From: Streptomyces viridochromogenes DSM 40736
Lineage (GTDB): Bacteria > Actinomycetota > Actinomycetes > Streptomycetales > Streptomycetaceae
Direction of reading: 5' to 3'
Length of the DNA stretch: 42,801 nucleotides
NCBI RefSeq assembly: GCF_000158955.1
Contig: NZ_GG657757.1
Span: 1,472,165 to 1,514,965, forward strand
In this document: positions 15,655 through 24,894 of the stretch, in pieces
Layout: each line of letters starts with the position of its first letter
How positions within the stretch are numbered: position 1 is the stretch's first letter
Made by a program: the position numbers and the translations under genes
The notes under the pieces: generated by a model
Told to the model about the DNA's origin: nothing
Database searches by the model: none
Seen by the model: only the letters and a program-made list of their open reading frames with translations

Positions 15655-16789
15655 CCATCCGCTGGATCTGGTTGGTGCCCTCGACGATCTGGAGCACCTT
15701 GGCCTCGCGCATGTAGCGCTCGGCCGGGAAGTCGGCGGTGTAGCCGTAGCCGCCGAGGATCTGCACGGCGTCGGTGGTGACCCGCATCGCCGTGTCGGTG
15801 CAGTGCAGCTTGGCCATGGCGGCCTGCCGGGCGAACGGCCGGCCGGCGTCGCGCAGTCGCGCCGCCGCCAGGTAGAGCGCGCGCCCCGCCTCGATCTGCG
15901 TCGCCATGTCGGCGAGCATGAAGCGCAGGCCCTGGAAGTCGGCGATCGGCTTGCCGAACTGGCGCCTCTGCGCCGCGTACGCCAGCGCCTCGTCGAGCGC
16001 CGCCTGCGCCACGCCGATGGCGCACGCCGCGATACCGAGCCGCCCGGAGTCGAGCGCGGACAGGGCGATCGCGAAGCCCTGGCCCTCCTCGCCGATGCGG
16101 CGGTCGTCGGAGACCCGTACGTCGTCGAAGTGGACCTGCGCGGTGGGCGAGCCCTTCATGCCCATCTTCTTCTCGGGCGCCGCGGCGCTGACCCCCGGCG
16201 CGTCGCCCGGCACCAGGAACGCGGTGATGCCGCGCGGGCCCTCCTCGCCGGTGCGCGCCATGACCGTGCAGAAGTCGGCGATCCCGCCGTGCGTGATCCA
16301 GGCCTTGGTGCCGTTGATCACCCAGTCGTCGCCCTCCCGCACCGCCTTGGTGCGCAGGGCCGCCGCGTCCGACCCGGAGTGCGGCTCGGAGAGGCAGTAG
16401 GCGCCGAGCAGGCCGCCGCCGAGCATCGCGGGCAGGTGCTCGACCTGCTGCTCCTTGGTGCCGTAGGCGGCGAGCGCGTACGAGGCCAGGGTGTGCACGC
16501 TGACGCCGAGGCCGACGGTGAGGCGGGCCGCGGCGAGCTCTTCGAGGACCTGGAGGTAGACCTCGTAGGGCTGGTCTCCCCCGCCGTACTCCGAGTCGTA
16601 CGGCAGACCGAGCAGGCCGGAGCGCGAGAGCAGGCCGAAGAGTTCACGCGGGAAGCGGCCGGCGTCCTCCTCCTCGGCCGCGTGCGGGGCGATCTCCTGC
16701 TGCGCGATGTCGCGGACGAGCGAGATCAGATCCCGGGCCTCGTCCGTGGGCAGTTGTCGGTCCACCGGCTGCGGGGCGCGGTCGGGCAT
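15617..16789 (-). CDS. Acyl-CoA dehydrogenase
   Basis: A 390-residue flavoprotein with all three acyl-CoA dehydrogenase regions. The N-terminal helical domain is about 15-125. The beta domain contains AYCLSEPHSGSDAAALRTKAV and WVINGTKAWITHGG. The C-terminal helical domain contains GRLGIAACAIGVAQAALDEALAYAAQRRQFGKPI and the catalytic-base segment LQIVEGTNQIQRMVIARHL (Glu370). It forms the alpha,beta-double bond of acyl-CoA and passes electrons to ETF. The closest feel is to short/branched-chain enzymes, but substrate cannot be fixed. The ATG at 16789 follows GGGAGGAG. An upstream GTTAACGACCGCTTAC (16957-16972) may be a TetR-type operator. It diverges from the chitinase gene. Confidence 0.92.
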   Translation of the reverse strand: MPDRAPQPVDRQLPTDEARDLISLVRDIAQQEIAPHAAEEEDAGRFPRELFGLLSRSGLLGLPYDSEYGGGDQPYEVYLQVLEELAAARLTVGLGVSVHTLASYALAAYGTKEQQVEHLPAMLGGGLLGAYCLSEPHSGSDAAALRTKAVREGDDWVINGTKAWITHGGIADFCTVMARTGEEGPRGITAFLVPGDAPGVSAAAPEKKMGMKGSPTAQVHFDDVRVSDDRRIGEEGQGFAIALSALDSGRLGIAACAIGVAQAALDEALAYAAQRRQFGKPIADFQGLRFMLADMATQIEAGRALYLAAARLRDAGRPFARQAAMAKLHCTDTAMRVTTDAVQILGGYGYTADFPAERYMREAKVLQIVEGTNQIQRMVIARHLVGPEER

Positions 16790-17007
16790 GGCGACGCTCT
16801 CCTCCCTGTCGGGCACTGGCGGTCGGGCCCGTGGGTGAGGGCGGCGCCGCCGGGTCGTTCTGGTGCCTGGCCGATGCTTGCAGTCCCGGGTCTCGGAACC
16901 TGCTGACCAGCGGCTGTGCGCTGTGAGTATGCCCGATCGGAGGCATCCCGTCACCAGTTAACGACCGCTTACTTCAAGAAATACCCGAGCGGGTCCGGCA
17001 GAGCGAA

Positions 17008-17051
17008 ATTGGTCCGCACCATTGACCCAACTGGTCTAGTCCTCCTACTGT
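17008..17051 (+). promoter_or_regulatory. Chitinase promoter with two DasR-type boxes
   Basis: TTGACC (17022-17027), an 18-nt spacer and TACTGT (17046-17051) form the promoter. Two dre-like boxes flank and overlap it: ATTGGTCCGCACCAT (17008-17022) and ACTGGTCTAGTCCTC (17030-17044). They resemble the DasR site ACTGGTCTAGACCAGT and the paired 12-bp repeats known from Streptomyces chitinase promoters. Repression by the GlcNAc-responsive regulator DasR is expected. Confidence 0.8.
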
Positions 17052-17128
17052 TTCGCTCCACCGATTAACGCGTTCATGCCAATCGGCGCGCGTGCGCGCG
17101 TCCCTTCTCCCCCACGAGGAGACACCGG

Positions 17129-18391
<1,263 letters not shown>

Positions 18392-18409
18392 ACCTTGCCG
18401 ACCCATGGG

Positions 18410-18437
18410 GCGGAGGGGCCGTGCCGGTTCCCTCCGC
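18410..18437. terminator. Terminator between chitinase and TetR genes
   Basis: An 8-bp stem GCGGAGGG / CCCTCCGC with a 12-nt loop is followed by TCTTCTC on the plus strand. It lies between converging genes and may serve both. Confidence 0.55.
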
Positions 18438-18442
18438 TCTTC

Positions 18443-19138
18443 TCACGCCCCCTGGTGGGCGGCCTCCGGAGCCGGGTAGGCGGGGTCCAGGTCCTCGATC
18501 GCCCGCAGGGCGCCGCCGAGCCCCTTCAGCAGCAGTTCGCACATGGTCTGCCGGGGCAGCTCGGGGCGGTCGATCCATTCGAGGGTGGCCCCCTCGACGC
18601 TGCACACCCAGGCCAGCAGCCCCATACGCGCCAGCGGGGTGATGTCGACGCGGCCGTACGCCCCCTCGGCGATGGTGGCGACGATGGCCTCGCGCACCCC
18701 GTCGCGGAGGGCGTGCACCTCGGTGTCGAAGCCGACGCCCCCGCTGACGATCGTGCGGTACGCGGCCTGGTTGTGCTCTGCGTAGCGCAGATAGCGGTCG
18801 ATGGTGCGCTGGACACGGTCGACCGGGGGCAGTTCGAGTCCGCTCGCCGCCAGGGTGACCAGGTCGGTCACCGAGTCCTGGATGATGGCCAGGTAGTAGC
18901 CGCGCTTGGACTGGAAGTAGTAGTAGATGAGCCCCTTGGCGACGTGCGCCTGCCGGGCGATGTCGTCCATCGACAGGGCATCGTAGGACGTGTCGGCGAA
19001 CAACCTCCGCCCGATGGCGATGAGTTCGGCGCGGCGCGCCAGCGAGCGCTCGGTGCCACGGGCCCTGGGACGCGCGGCAGGTTGTTGACTGATATTCAAT
19101 TTCGACCCTGGTTCCAACGGGCGGGCGAGGCGGGACAC
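18443..19138 (-). CDS. TetR-family transcriptional regulator
   Basis: A 231-residue regulator. The TetR helix-turn-helix lies at about 32-80 (RRAELIAIGRRLFADTSYDALSMDDIARQAHVAKGLIYYYFQSKRGYYLAIIQ) and is followed by an all-helical ligand-binding domain. The region after the helix-turn-helix resembles regulators of fatty-acid or stress genes, but no ligand can be named. The GTG at 19138 is the longest start. A TTG at the codon of Leu14 is a plausible alternative, since family members usually have a shorter tail. The N-terminal coding part contains the inverted repeat TTGACTGATATTCAA (19085-19099), a possible self-operator if the shorter start is used. Confidence 0.82.
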   Translation of the reverse strand: MSRLARPLEPGSKLNISQQPAARPRARGTERSLARRAELIAIGRRLFADTSYDALSMDDIARQAHVAKGLIYYYFQSKRGYYLAIIQDSVTDLVTLAASGLELPPVDRVQRTIDRYLRYAEHNQAAYRTIVSGGVGFDTEVHALRDGVREAIVATIAEGAYGRVDITPLARMGLLAWVCSVEGATLEWIDRPELPRQTMCELLLKGLGGALRAIEDLDPAYPAPEAAHQGA

Positions 19139-19198
19139 CCGCAGTATGGCAGGTCGGAGGGCCCCGTCGTGGGTCAGGTCACAGTGGTCCGGGCGGGA

Positions 19199-20575
19199 TC
19201 ACGCCCGCACGCCCACGGCCGCCAGGGCCTTGCGCTGGCCCGCGGTCGGGCGCGCCGGGAAGTACAGGTAGCAGACGCCGCCGGTGCCGGAGACGACCTT
19301 GCCGGAGGCGTTGTACCGCTTGGTCCGCAACCAGATGTTCTCCCACTCCCGCCGCCGGTAGACACGCCGCACGGCGTCGTTGCTCTCCGAGGCGGGGTCG
19401 CCCGCGATCACGTCGCCGCCTGGCGTGAAGCCGACGACGGTCATCAGGTGCCCGGCGGTGCCGTACCCGGCGCCGGACAGCTCCTCCTTCAGGAACGACT
19501 GGGACGTTATGGCCGGGATGCCCGCCGCGATCAGCGTCTCCAGGTCGCCGAGCGAGCCGAGCCGGGTGACCACGGCCTGGAGGCCCTTGAAGGTGGCCGC
19601 GTAGGCGGCGTTGAACGGCCAGTTGCCGCAGCCCGCGTACTGGTAGTCGTACGTAAACCGGGCGGCGTGGCACACCTGCGGATCGGCGAACGAGGGATCC
19701 ACCCAGGCCAGCTGCTTCGGGGTGAGCCGGCCTCCCCAGTACTCGATGATCATCTGGGAGGAGGTCGGGCTGCACCAGGCCTCGCCGCCGTTGTCGTACT
19801 CGGGGTACTGGCCCTTGTGGATCTCCTGCGAGTACCGCGGCACGACCAGTTCCTTCGCGAGGCCGGGCACGGACGCCGGGACGGTGAACCGGTCGGGCAC
19901 GTCGGAGCCCATCGCGCCGAGCCGCCACACGGTGGGCGTGGCCTTGGTGCCCGGCCTGCGGTACAGGGTCAGGCGCAGCCGGCAGGCGGCCATGCGCAGC
20001 CCCGTCGACGGATCGTCGATCGCCAGTGTGTCCGTCCAGACGCTGCTCTTGCCGTCGCTCTGGTCGTCGACCGAGGTGCGCCGGATGTCCTGGTCGCCGG
20101 CTGCCCAGCGGCCCATCACGTACCAGGGACTGCTGGTGCCGTCCGTGTAGTCGGCCCTGAGCTCGGCCTGGAGCCACGTCCCGGCCGGGGTGTGCGCGTT
20201 CCAGGAGACGATCGCCTCCGTCGCGGGGACGGCGAAGCGATGGGCGGGGGACGTCCAGGCGCCGTACTCCCAGGCGGCCGTGGTGCCGGTGTGCGGATCC
20301 GTGTAGTCGGTCGTACCGGCGGGCGTCGCGATCACCACGCCCGGGTGGGTGCCCGCGACGGCGCGCGTGCCCTGGAGGGCGCCCCCGTGCCAGTCGCTGT
20401 ACGAGACCCACGCCCGGTTGTCCACCGTGCGGGCCGGGACCGCACGGGCGGGGTCTGCGGCGTCGGTCGTCATGGGAGCCTCGGTGACGGCGGCCGCCGG
20501 GCCCGCGCTCGCCGTGACGGCGGCGACCGCGGCGGCCAGAACGGTTCTGCGGGAGGGCTGTTCGGCTCTGCTCAT
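19199..20575 (-). CDS. Tat-exported C39-like peptidase
   Basis: A 458-residue exported protein. The N-terminus SRRTVLAAAVAAVTASAGPAAA is a twin-arginine signal peptide. Residues about 45-235 form a beta-rich domain of unknown type (WVSYSDWHGGALQGTRAV ... ATPTVWRLGAMGSD). The C-terminal part is a papain-fold peptidase of the C39-like group: Cys268 in GGEAWCSPTSSQMIIEYW, His376 in AGHLMTVVGFT and Asp393 in VIAGDPASE. With this intact triad it should act on peptides outside the cell, and the substrate is unknown. The start is ATG at 20575 behind a GGGGG tract. It shares strand with the TetR gene 60 bp downstream. Confidence 0.85.
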   Translation of the reverse strand: MSRAEQPSRRTVLAAAVAAVTASAGPAAAVTEAPMTTDAADPARAVPARTVDNRAWVSYSDWHGGALQGTRAVAGTHPGVVIATPAGTTDYTDPHTGTTAAWEYGAWTSPAHRFAVPATEAIVSWNAHTPAGTWLQAELRADYTDGTSSPWYVMGRWAAGDQDIRRTSVDDQSDGKSSVWTDTLAIDDPSTGLRMAACRLRLTLYRRPGTKATPTVWRLGAMGSDVPDRFTVPASVPGLAKELVVPRYSQEIHKGQYPEYDNGGEAWCSPTSSQMIIEYWGGRLTPKQLAWVDPSFADPQVCHAARFTYDYQYAGCGNWPFNAAYAATFKGLQAVVTRLGSLGDLETLIAAGIPAITSQSFLKEELSGAGYGTAGHLMTVVGFTPGGDVIAGDPASESNDAVRRVYRRREWENIWLRTKRYNASGKVVSGTGGVCYLYFPARPTAGQRKALAAVGVRA

Positions 20576-20709
20576 GGCAGGACCCCCGGTTGTCGGAGTC
20601 GGGCACGGGCGACACGGGTCCACCGCCCGGCCGGGCGCACACATGTATGCGCCACATAGGAGCACAGCCCGCCGGGTCCCGCCAGCACTTCGACGCGCGC
20701 CACGCCCGA

Positions 20710-20719
20710 CCAATATTGG
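20710..20719. promoter_or_regulatory. AT-rich palindrome in a divergent promoter region
   Basis: CCAATATTGG is a perfect 10-bp palindrome, flanked by GAC and, one base offset, GTC. It lies between the divergent peptidase and kinase genes. It stands out in this GC-rich setting and is a possible operator. No regulator can be named. Confidence 0.35.
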
Positions 20720-20770
20720 CGTCGACCACTGGCACGGGCCGAGGGCGCCGTCGTTAGAGTGCTGAGCGAG

Positions 20771-21427
20771 ATGAATCCACCCTTCCGCCATGCTCCGGGA
20801 CCGGCCGTCCGCGACCTGGCCTCCCGGATCCGCCGGCTCCCGCCCTCCTGCGGCCCGGTCCGTCTCGTCGGCGTCGACGGCCACGCGGGCTCCGGGAAGA
20901 CCACGTTCGCCGGGCAGTTGGCGACAGCGCTGGGGGGCGCGCCGGTGCTGCGCCTCGACGACATCGCCAGCCACGACGAACTGTTCGACTGGACGGGGCG
21001 CCTGTTCGACCAGGTGCTCGAACCGCTGACCCACGGCCGGACCGCGCACTACGCCCCCTACGACTGGCGCGCCCGCCGCTTCGGCCCCAGGCGCCCCCTG
21101 CCGCCCGCGCCAGTGATCCTCGTCGAGGGCGTGGGCGCGGGACGCCGGGCGCTGCGGCCCCACCTCGCCCTGCTGCTGTGGATGGAGCTGCCGTGCGAGG
21201 AGGCCTGGGCACGGGGGCGGGCACGCGACGGGGAGGAGCAGCGAGAGTTCTGGAACGGCTGGGTCCCGGCGGAACGGCGCCATTTCGCCCACGACCCCTC
21301 GCGACCCTTCGCCGATCTCCTGGTACGGCAGCAAGAGAAGGGGTTCGAGGTACTCCCGGGACCTGCGGAGGCCGTTGGACCGGACCATCCCCTCACCCAC
21401 GGTGACGGACCGCCCGCAGTGTGCTGA
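20771..21427 (+). CDS. Uridine-kinase-like P-loop protein
   Basis: A 218-residue P-loop NTPase of the uridine/phosphoribulokinase type. The Walker A is VDGHAGSGKTTFAGQLA, followed by a region with VLRLDDIASHDELFDWTGRL in the place of the acceptor-binding Asp. YDWRARRFGPRRPLPPAPVILVEGVGAGRRALR is the typical second motif (YDxxxxxF ... VIxEG). Length matches small actinobacterial uridine-kinase-like proteins. Substrate is uncertain, since members annotated this way often lack biochemical proof. I chose the ATG at 20771, and an in-frame GTG at 20759 is an alternative. No strong Shine-Dalgarno site exists for either, and TAGAGT at 20755 could be a -10 giving a very short leader. Confidence 0.82.
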   Translation: MNPPFRHAPGPAVRDLASRIRRLPPSCGPVRLVGVDGHAGSGKTTFAGQLATALGGAPVLRLDDIASHDELFDWTGRLFDQVLEPLTHGRTAHYAPYDWRARRFGPRRPLPPAPVILVEGVGAGRRALRPHLALLLWMELPCEEAWARGRARDGEEQREFWNGWVPAERRHFAHDPSRPFADLLVRQQEKGFEVLPGPAEAVGPDHPLTHGDGPPAVC

Positions 21428-21431
21428 ACTT

Positions 21432-21566
21432 GTGAATGCGCTTGCGGGACAACTTGCCGGAGTGCTTCAACTCGGCTTGACCGCCAGGCCGTACAGGACT
21501 TACGTTCTGAATGTGCGGCCATTCGAGCCGCCCACAGACGCGAAGCCCCCGGTTGTTCCCCCGTGA
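21432..21566 (+). CDS. Possible 44-residue small protein
   Basis: Four bases after the kinase stop, a GTG opens a 44-codon frame reading VNALAGQLAGVLQLGLTARP and continuing YRTYVLNVRPFEPPTDAKPP, with stop at 21564-21566. The last codons lie in the left arm and loop of the terminator at 21541-21578. The sequence has a plausible amphipathic helix and a proline-rich tail. Third-position GC is lower than in neighbouring genes, and no ribosome site is visible. Translation could only come from coupling to the kinase. It is a candidate, not a firm gene. Confidence 0.3.
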   Translation: MNALAGQLAGVLQLGLTARPYRTYVLNVRPFEPPTDAKPPVVPP

Positions 21567-21578
21567 TCGGGGGCTTCG
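21541..21578 (+). terminator. Terminator downstream of the kinase gene
   Basis: An 11-bp perfect stem CGAAGCCCCCG / CGGGGGCTTCG with a 16-nt loop is followed by TTCTGTCTT on the plus strand. It ends the kinase transcript before the AAA+ gene. Confidence 0.8.
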
Positions 21579-21859
21579 TTCTGTCTTCCGCCGGTTTTCC
21601 GGGCGGCAGGCGGTGCCTGACGCTCACCCTCGGTCACCGTGCGCGGCTCTGCCGCATCCGCTCCCACCTCGCCGAACGGCCCGTGCGGCACCCTACGGGG
21701 TCGCCGCCCCCGCAGGTACGATGCCCTCGTTGCGACCAACGGACGGTTGCTTCGTACACCTTGCAACTCCGGTCCGTGGCACAGCGGTTCGAGCAGGGCA
21801 GCCGACTGGGGGGACGGCTCGTTGGGACACCGACGGGGGCACGGTTTGTGGGGGACGTG
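21579..21859 (+). other. Upstream region of the AAA+ ATPase gene
   Basis: The 281 bp before the ATPase start show no supported gene. The reading frame of the ATPase stays open upstream, but the extra residues are unlike the family. TACGAT at 21717-21722 is a possible -10. Two GTTGC repeats near 21730 and 21747 are the only other visible elements. Confidence 0.4.
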
Positions 21860-23722
21860 ATGGACTTCGGCACGCAGGGCCCTCAGGCCCCGGCCGACCT
21901 CGCCTGGCTGCGAGGCGTGGATGCCTACACCATGGGCGCCTATCCGCAGGCGGAGGAGGAGTTCCGCGCGGCCGTACGGATGGACCCCGGCATGGCCGAC
22001 GGCTGGCTCGGGCTGCACGCGCTGCGCGTCGACACGACGACGGCGCTGCTCAGGATGTTCCGGCACCGTGACCGCTTCGGCGAACAGCGCACCCGGTACC
22101 GCCGCACCCTCAACTCCTGGTACTGGCTGGGCTGGTGGGTGCAGCCCGTGCTGGAGAGCCCGCGCGACCTGCTGCTCGCGCACGCCTCCCACTGGCTGGA
22201 CGGCCGCCACGTCCCCGAACTGGACCGGGCGCTCGCCGGGCTGCCGCCGGTGGACACCGACGCCCACGTCCGCTTCCTGCACGCCTGCCGGGCCTATCTG
22301 GTCAAGGACTGGGAGCAGCTGGTCCGGCACACGGACCCGCTCGTGGACGACCCGATGCTGGGTATCGAGGCGGGCCTGTTCGGCGGTATGGCCCGAGTCC
22401 GCCTGGAGATGTACGGACAGGCCGAACCGCTGCTGTCCGCCGCGTTGATGCGCTGTCGAAGCGAGCAGCCGCAGCGCAAGGAGCTGCGCTACTGGCTGGC
22501 CCGCGCGCACGAGGGCACCGGGCGCAGCGCCGCCGCGCTCCCCCTGTACCGGGCCGTGCACCGCGTCGACCCCGCCTTCATGGACACCTCGGCCCGGCTC
22601 GCCGCGATAGCCGAGGGCGACGGCTACGACGACACCACCGACCTCGCGGCGATCACGCTCACCGGTGCCGGCCAGGACGCGGTGGACGGCCCGGACGGAT
22701 TCGACCCGCTCTTCGGTGCCGAGGGCCGCGACCTGAGAATGCCCGACCCCGAGCCGCCGGTCTCCGCTCCCCTGCCTCCGCTCACCGGCCCGGCGGTACG
22801 CGAGAAGGCCGGCCCGGCGCCGTCCCTGCCCGCCGGGCCCACCGACCCCGCGTTACTCGAGGAGGCGCTCGCCGAGCTCGAGCGCATGGTCGGCCTGGAA
22901 CCGGTGAAGCGGCAGGTCAAGGCCCTGTCGGCGCAGCTGAACATGGCCCGGCTGCGGGCCGGGCAGGGGCTCCCGGTCCAGCCGCCGAAACGCCACTTCG
23001 TCTTCTCCGGCCCCTCCGGCACCGGCAAGACCACCGTCGCCCGGATCCTCGGCCGCGTGTTCTACGCCCTCGGGCTGCTCGGCGGCGACCATCTCGTGGA
23101 GGCGCAGCGGGCGGACCTGGTCGGCGAGTACCTGGGCCAGACGGCCGTGAAGGCGAACGAACTCATCGACTCCGCCCTCGGCGGCGTGCTCTTCGTCGAC
23201 GAGGCGTACTCGCTGTCCAACTCGGGCTACGGCAAGGGGGACGCGTACGGCGACGAGGCGCTCCAGGTGCTGCTGAAGCGTGCCGAGGACAACCGCGACC
23301 ACCTCGTGGTGATCCTGGCCGGCTACCCGGAGGGCATGGACCGTCTCCTCGCCGCCAACCCCGGGCTGTCCTCCCGCTTCACCACCCGCGTCGACTTCCC
23401 CTCCTACCGCCCCCTGGAGCTGACCGAGATCGGCAAGGTGCTCGCGGCGGAGAACGGCGACGTGTGGGACGAGGAGTCCCTCGACGAGCTGCGGTCGATC
23501 GCCGGGCACGTGGTGGACCAGGGGTGGATCGACGAGCTGGGCAACGGCCGGTTCCTGCGGACGCTGTACGAGAAGAGCTGTGCGTACCGGGATCTGCGGT
23601 TGTCCGTGTATCCCGGGGTGCTGGAGCGGGAGGATCTGGCGACGTTGCGGTTGCCGGATCTGATGCAGGCGTACGGGGAGGTGCTGTCCGGGCGGGGGCC
23701 ACAGGATCCGCCCGGACTGTGA
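21860..23722 (+). CDS. TPR-AAA+ ATPase, CbxX/EccA-like
   Basis: A 620-residue protein with two parts. Residues 1-270 are helical TPR-like repeats (MGAYPQAEEEFRAAVRMDPGMADGWLGLHAL is a clear TPR). A Pro/Gly linker follows at about 285-330. Residues 335-615 form a CbxX/CfqX AAA+ ATPase. The Walker A is GPSGTGKTT (384-392), the Walker B GGVLFVDEAYSL (Asp447, Glu448), and the arginine-finger region SRFTTRVDFPSY. This is the layout of EccA, the cytosolic ATPase of type VII (ESX) secretion, and also resembles Rubisco-activase-like CbbX. No ESX genes are nearby, so it is an orphan. The ATG is preceded by GGGGGA; a GTG at 21848 is an alternative. Confidence 0.85.
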   Translation: MDFGTQGPQAPADLAWLRGVDAYTMGAYPQAEEEFRAAVRMDPGMADGWLGLHALRVDTTTALLRMFRHRDRFGEQRTRYRRTLNSWYWLGWWVQPVLESPRDLLLAHASHWLDGRHVPELDRALAGLPPVDTDAHVRFLHACRAYLVKDWEQLVRHTDPLVDDPMLGIEAGLFGGMARVRLEMYGQAEPLLSAALMRCRSEQPQRKELRYWLARAHEGTGRSAAALPLYRAVHRVDPAFMDTSARLAAIAEGDGYDDTTDLAAITLTGAGQDAVDGPDGFDPLFGAEGRDLRMPDPEPPVSAPLPPLTGPAVREKAGPAPSLPAGPTDPALLEEALAELERMVGLEPVKRQVKALSAQLNMARLRAGQGLPVQPPKRHFVFSGPSGTGKTTVARILGRVFYALGLLGGDHLVEAQRADLVGEYLGQTAVKANELIDSALGGVLFVDEAYSLSNSGYGKGDAYGDEALQVLLKRAEDNRDHLVVILAGYPEGMDRLLAANPGLSSRFTTRVDFPSYRPLELTEIGKVLAAENGDVWDEESLDELRSIAGHVVDQGWIDELGNGRFLRTLYEKSCAYRDLRLSVYPGVLEREDLATLRLPDLMQAYGEVLSGRGPQDPPGL

Positions 23723-23745
23723 ACCGGCTGAGCCTGCGGGCAGTC

Positions 23746-23763
23746 GTGCCGCTGGGGCGGCAC
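23746..23763. terminator. Short hairpin between converging genes
   Basis: A perfect 7-bp stem GTGCCGC / GCGGCAC with loop TGGG lies between the converging ATPase and CNNM-type genes. It is a plausible shared terminator, although no T-run follows. Confidence 0.4.
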
Positions 23764-23817
23764 AGGTGGGCGCGGCGGCACCCCGCTGCGCCGGGCTGCG
23801 CACCCGCCCGGCCCCAG

Positions 23818-24894
23818 CTACGTCGCCAGCACCTCCTCGCCGGACCTCGGCTCGGTCAGCCGGACCTCGCGCACCTCGCGATGCGCGGGATCCCGCACCT
23901 CCCCCACCAGCAGCTCCAGCACGTCCTCCAGCGCGACGAGCCCCAGCACCTTCCCGGACGCGTCGGCGACCTGGGCCAGATGTGTGGCGGCCCGCCGCAT
24001 CACCGTCAGCGCGTCGTCCAACGGCAGCTCGGACCTCAGCGTCGTCATGGGCCGCCACAACTGCTGGGGCACGGCCCGGTCGGAGTGCTCCAGGTCGAGG
24101 ACGTCCTTCACATGGAGGTAACCCATGAACGCGCCGTTCTCCGCGGCGACCGGGAAGCGGGAGTACCCGGTGCGGGCGGTGAGCTCGACGATGCGCCCGG
24201 GGGTGACCGACGGGCTGACCGTCACCAGTGACTCGCGCTTCAGCAGGACGTCCGTCACCGGGCGGGAGCCCAGCTCCAGGGCGTCCTCCAGGCGTTCGGC
24301 CTCCTCGGGGTCGAGCAGGCCCGCCTGACCCGCGTCCTCCACCAGCCGGTTGAGCTGCTCGCTGGTGAAGACGGCCTCGACCTCGTCCTTGGGCTCGACG
24401 TGGAACAGCCGCAGGATGCCCTGGGAGACGGCGCCGAGCGCGGCGGTGATCGGCTTGCAGAAGCGGGCGAACCAGACCAGGCCCGGGCTGAGCCACAGGG
24501 CGGCCTTCTCGGGGGCCGCCATCGCCAGGTTCTTCGGGACCATCTCGCCGATGACGAGGTGGAAGAAGACCACCGCGGCGAGGGCGAGGACGTAGGTGAG
24601 CGGGTGGATCATGCCGTGCGGCAGGTGGATCCACTCGAAGACCGGCTCCAGCAGGTGCGCGACGGTCGGTTCGGCGACCGCGCCGAGGGTGAGGGAGCAG
24701 ATCGTGATGCCGAACTGGGCCGCCGCCATCATCTGCGGCAGCCGCTCCAGGCCGTAGAGGACCTGCCGGGCCCGGGCGGTGCCGAGGGGCTCGATCTGGC
24801 TGCGGCGTACGGAGACGAGCGCGAACTCGGCGCCGACGAAGAAGCCGTTGGCGAGGACCAGCAGTGCGGCGAAGGTCAGTTGGAGCACGCTCAT
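23818..24894 (-). CDS. CNNM/CorC-type membrane protein with CBS pair
   Basis: A 358-residue protein. The N-terminal DUF21/CNNM membrane domain covers about 1-185 (VLANGFFVGAEFALVSVRRSQIEPL ... FHLVIGEMVPKNLAMAAPEKAA), with three or four membrane segments. Two CBS domains follow at about 205-335 (SVTPGRIVELTARTGYSRFPVAAENG ... GLVALEDVLELLVGEV). It lacks the C-terminal CorC/HlyC domain of its neighbour. Relatives are linked to Mg2+ or Co2+ export and resistance, and the CBS pair usually senses adenine nucleotides. The ATG overlaps the stop of the upstream paralogue by ATGA, so the two are translated together. Confidence 0.9.
   Translation of the reverse strand: MSVLQLTFAALLVLANGFFVGAEFALVSVRRSQIEPLGTARARQVLYGLERLPQMMAAAQFGITICSLTLGAVAEPTVAHLLEPVFEWIHLPHGMIHPLTYVLALAAVVFFHLVIGEMVPKNLAMAAPEKAALWLSPGLVWFARFCKPITAALGAVSQGILRLFHVEPKDEVEAVFTSEQLNRLVEDAGQAGLLDPEEAERLEDALELGSRPVTDVLLKRESLVTVSPSVTPGRIVELTARTGYSRFPVAAENGAFMGYLHVKDVLDLEHSDRAVPQQLWRPMTTLRSELPLDDALTVMRRAATHLAQVADASGKVLGLVALEDVLELLVGEVRDPAHREVREVRLTEPRSGEEVLAT

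Noticed and set aside
21428..21540. tRNA or small structured RNA before the terminator at 21541
   Set aside because: No acceptor stem, T-loop or anticodon arm could be folded from the sequence.
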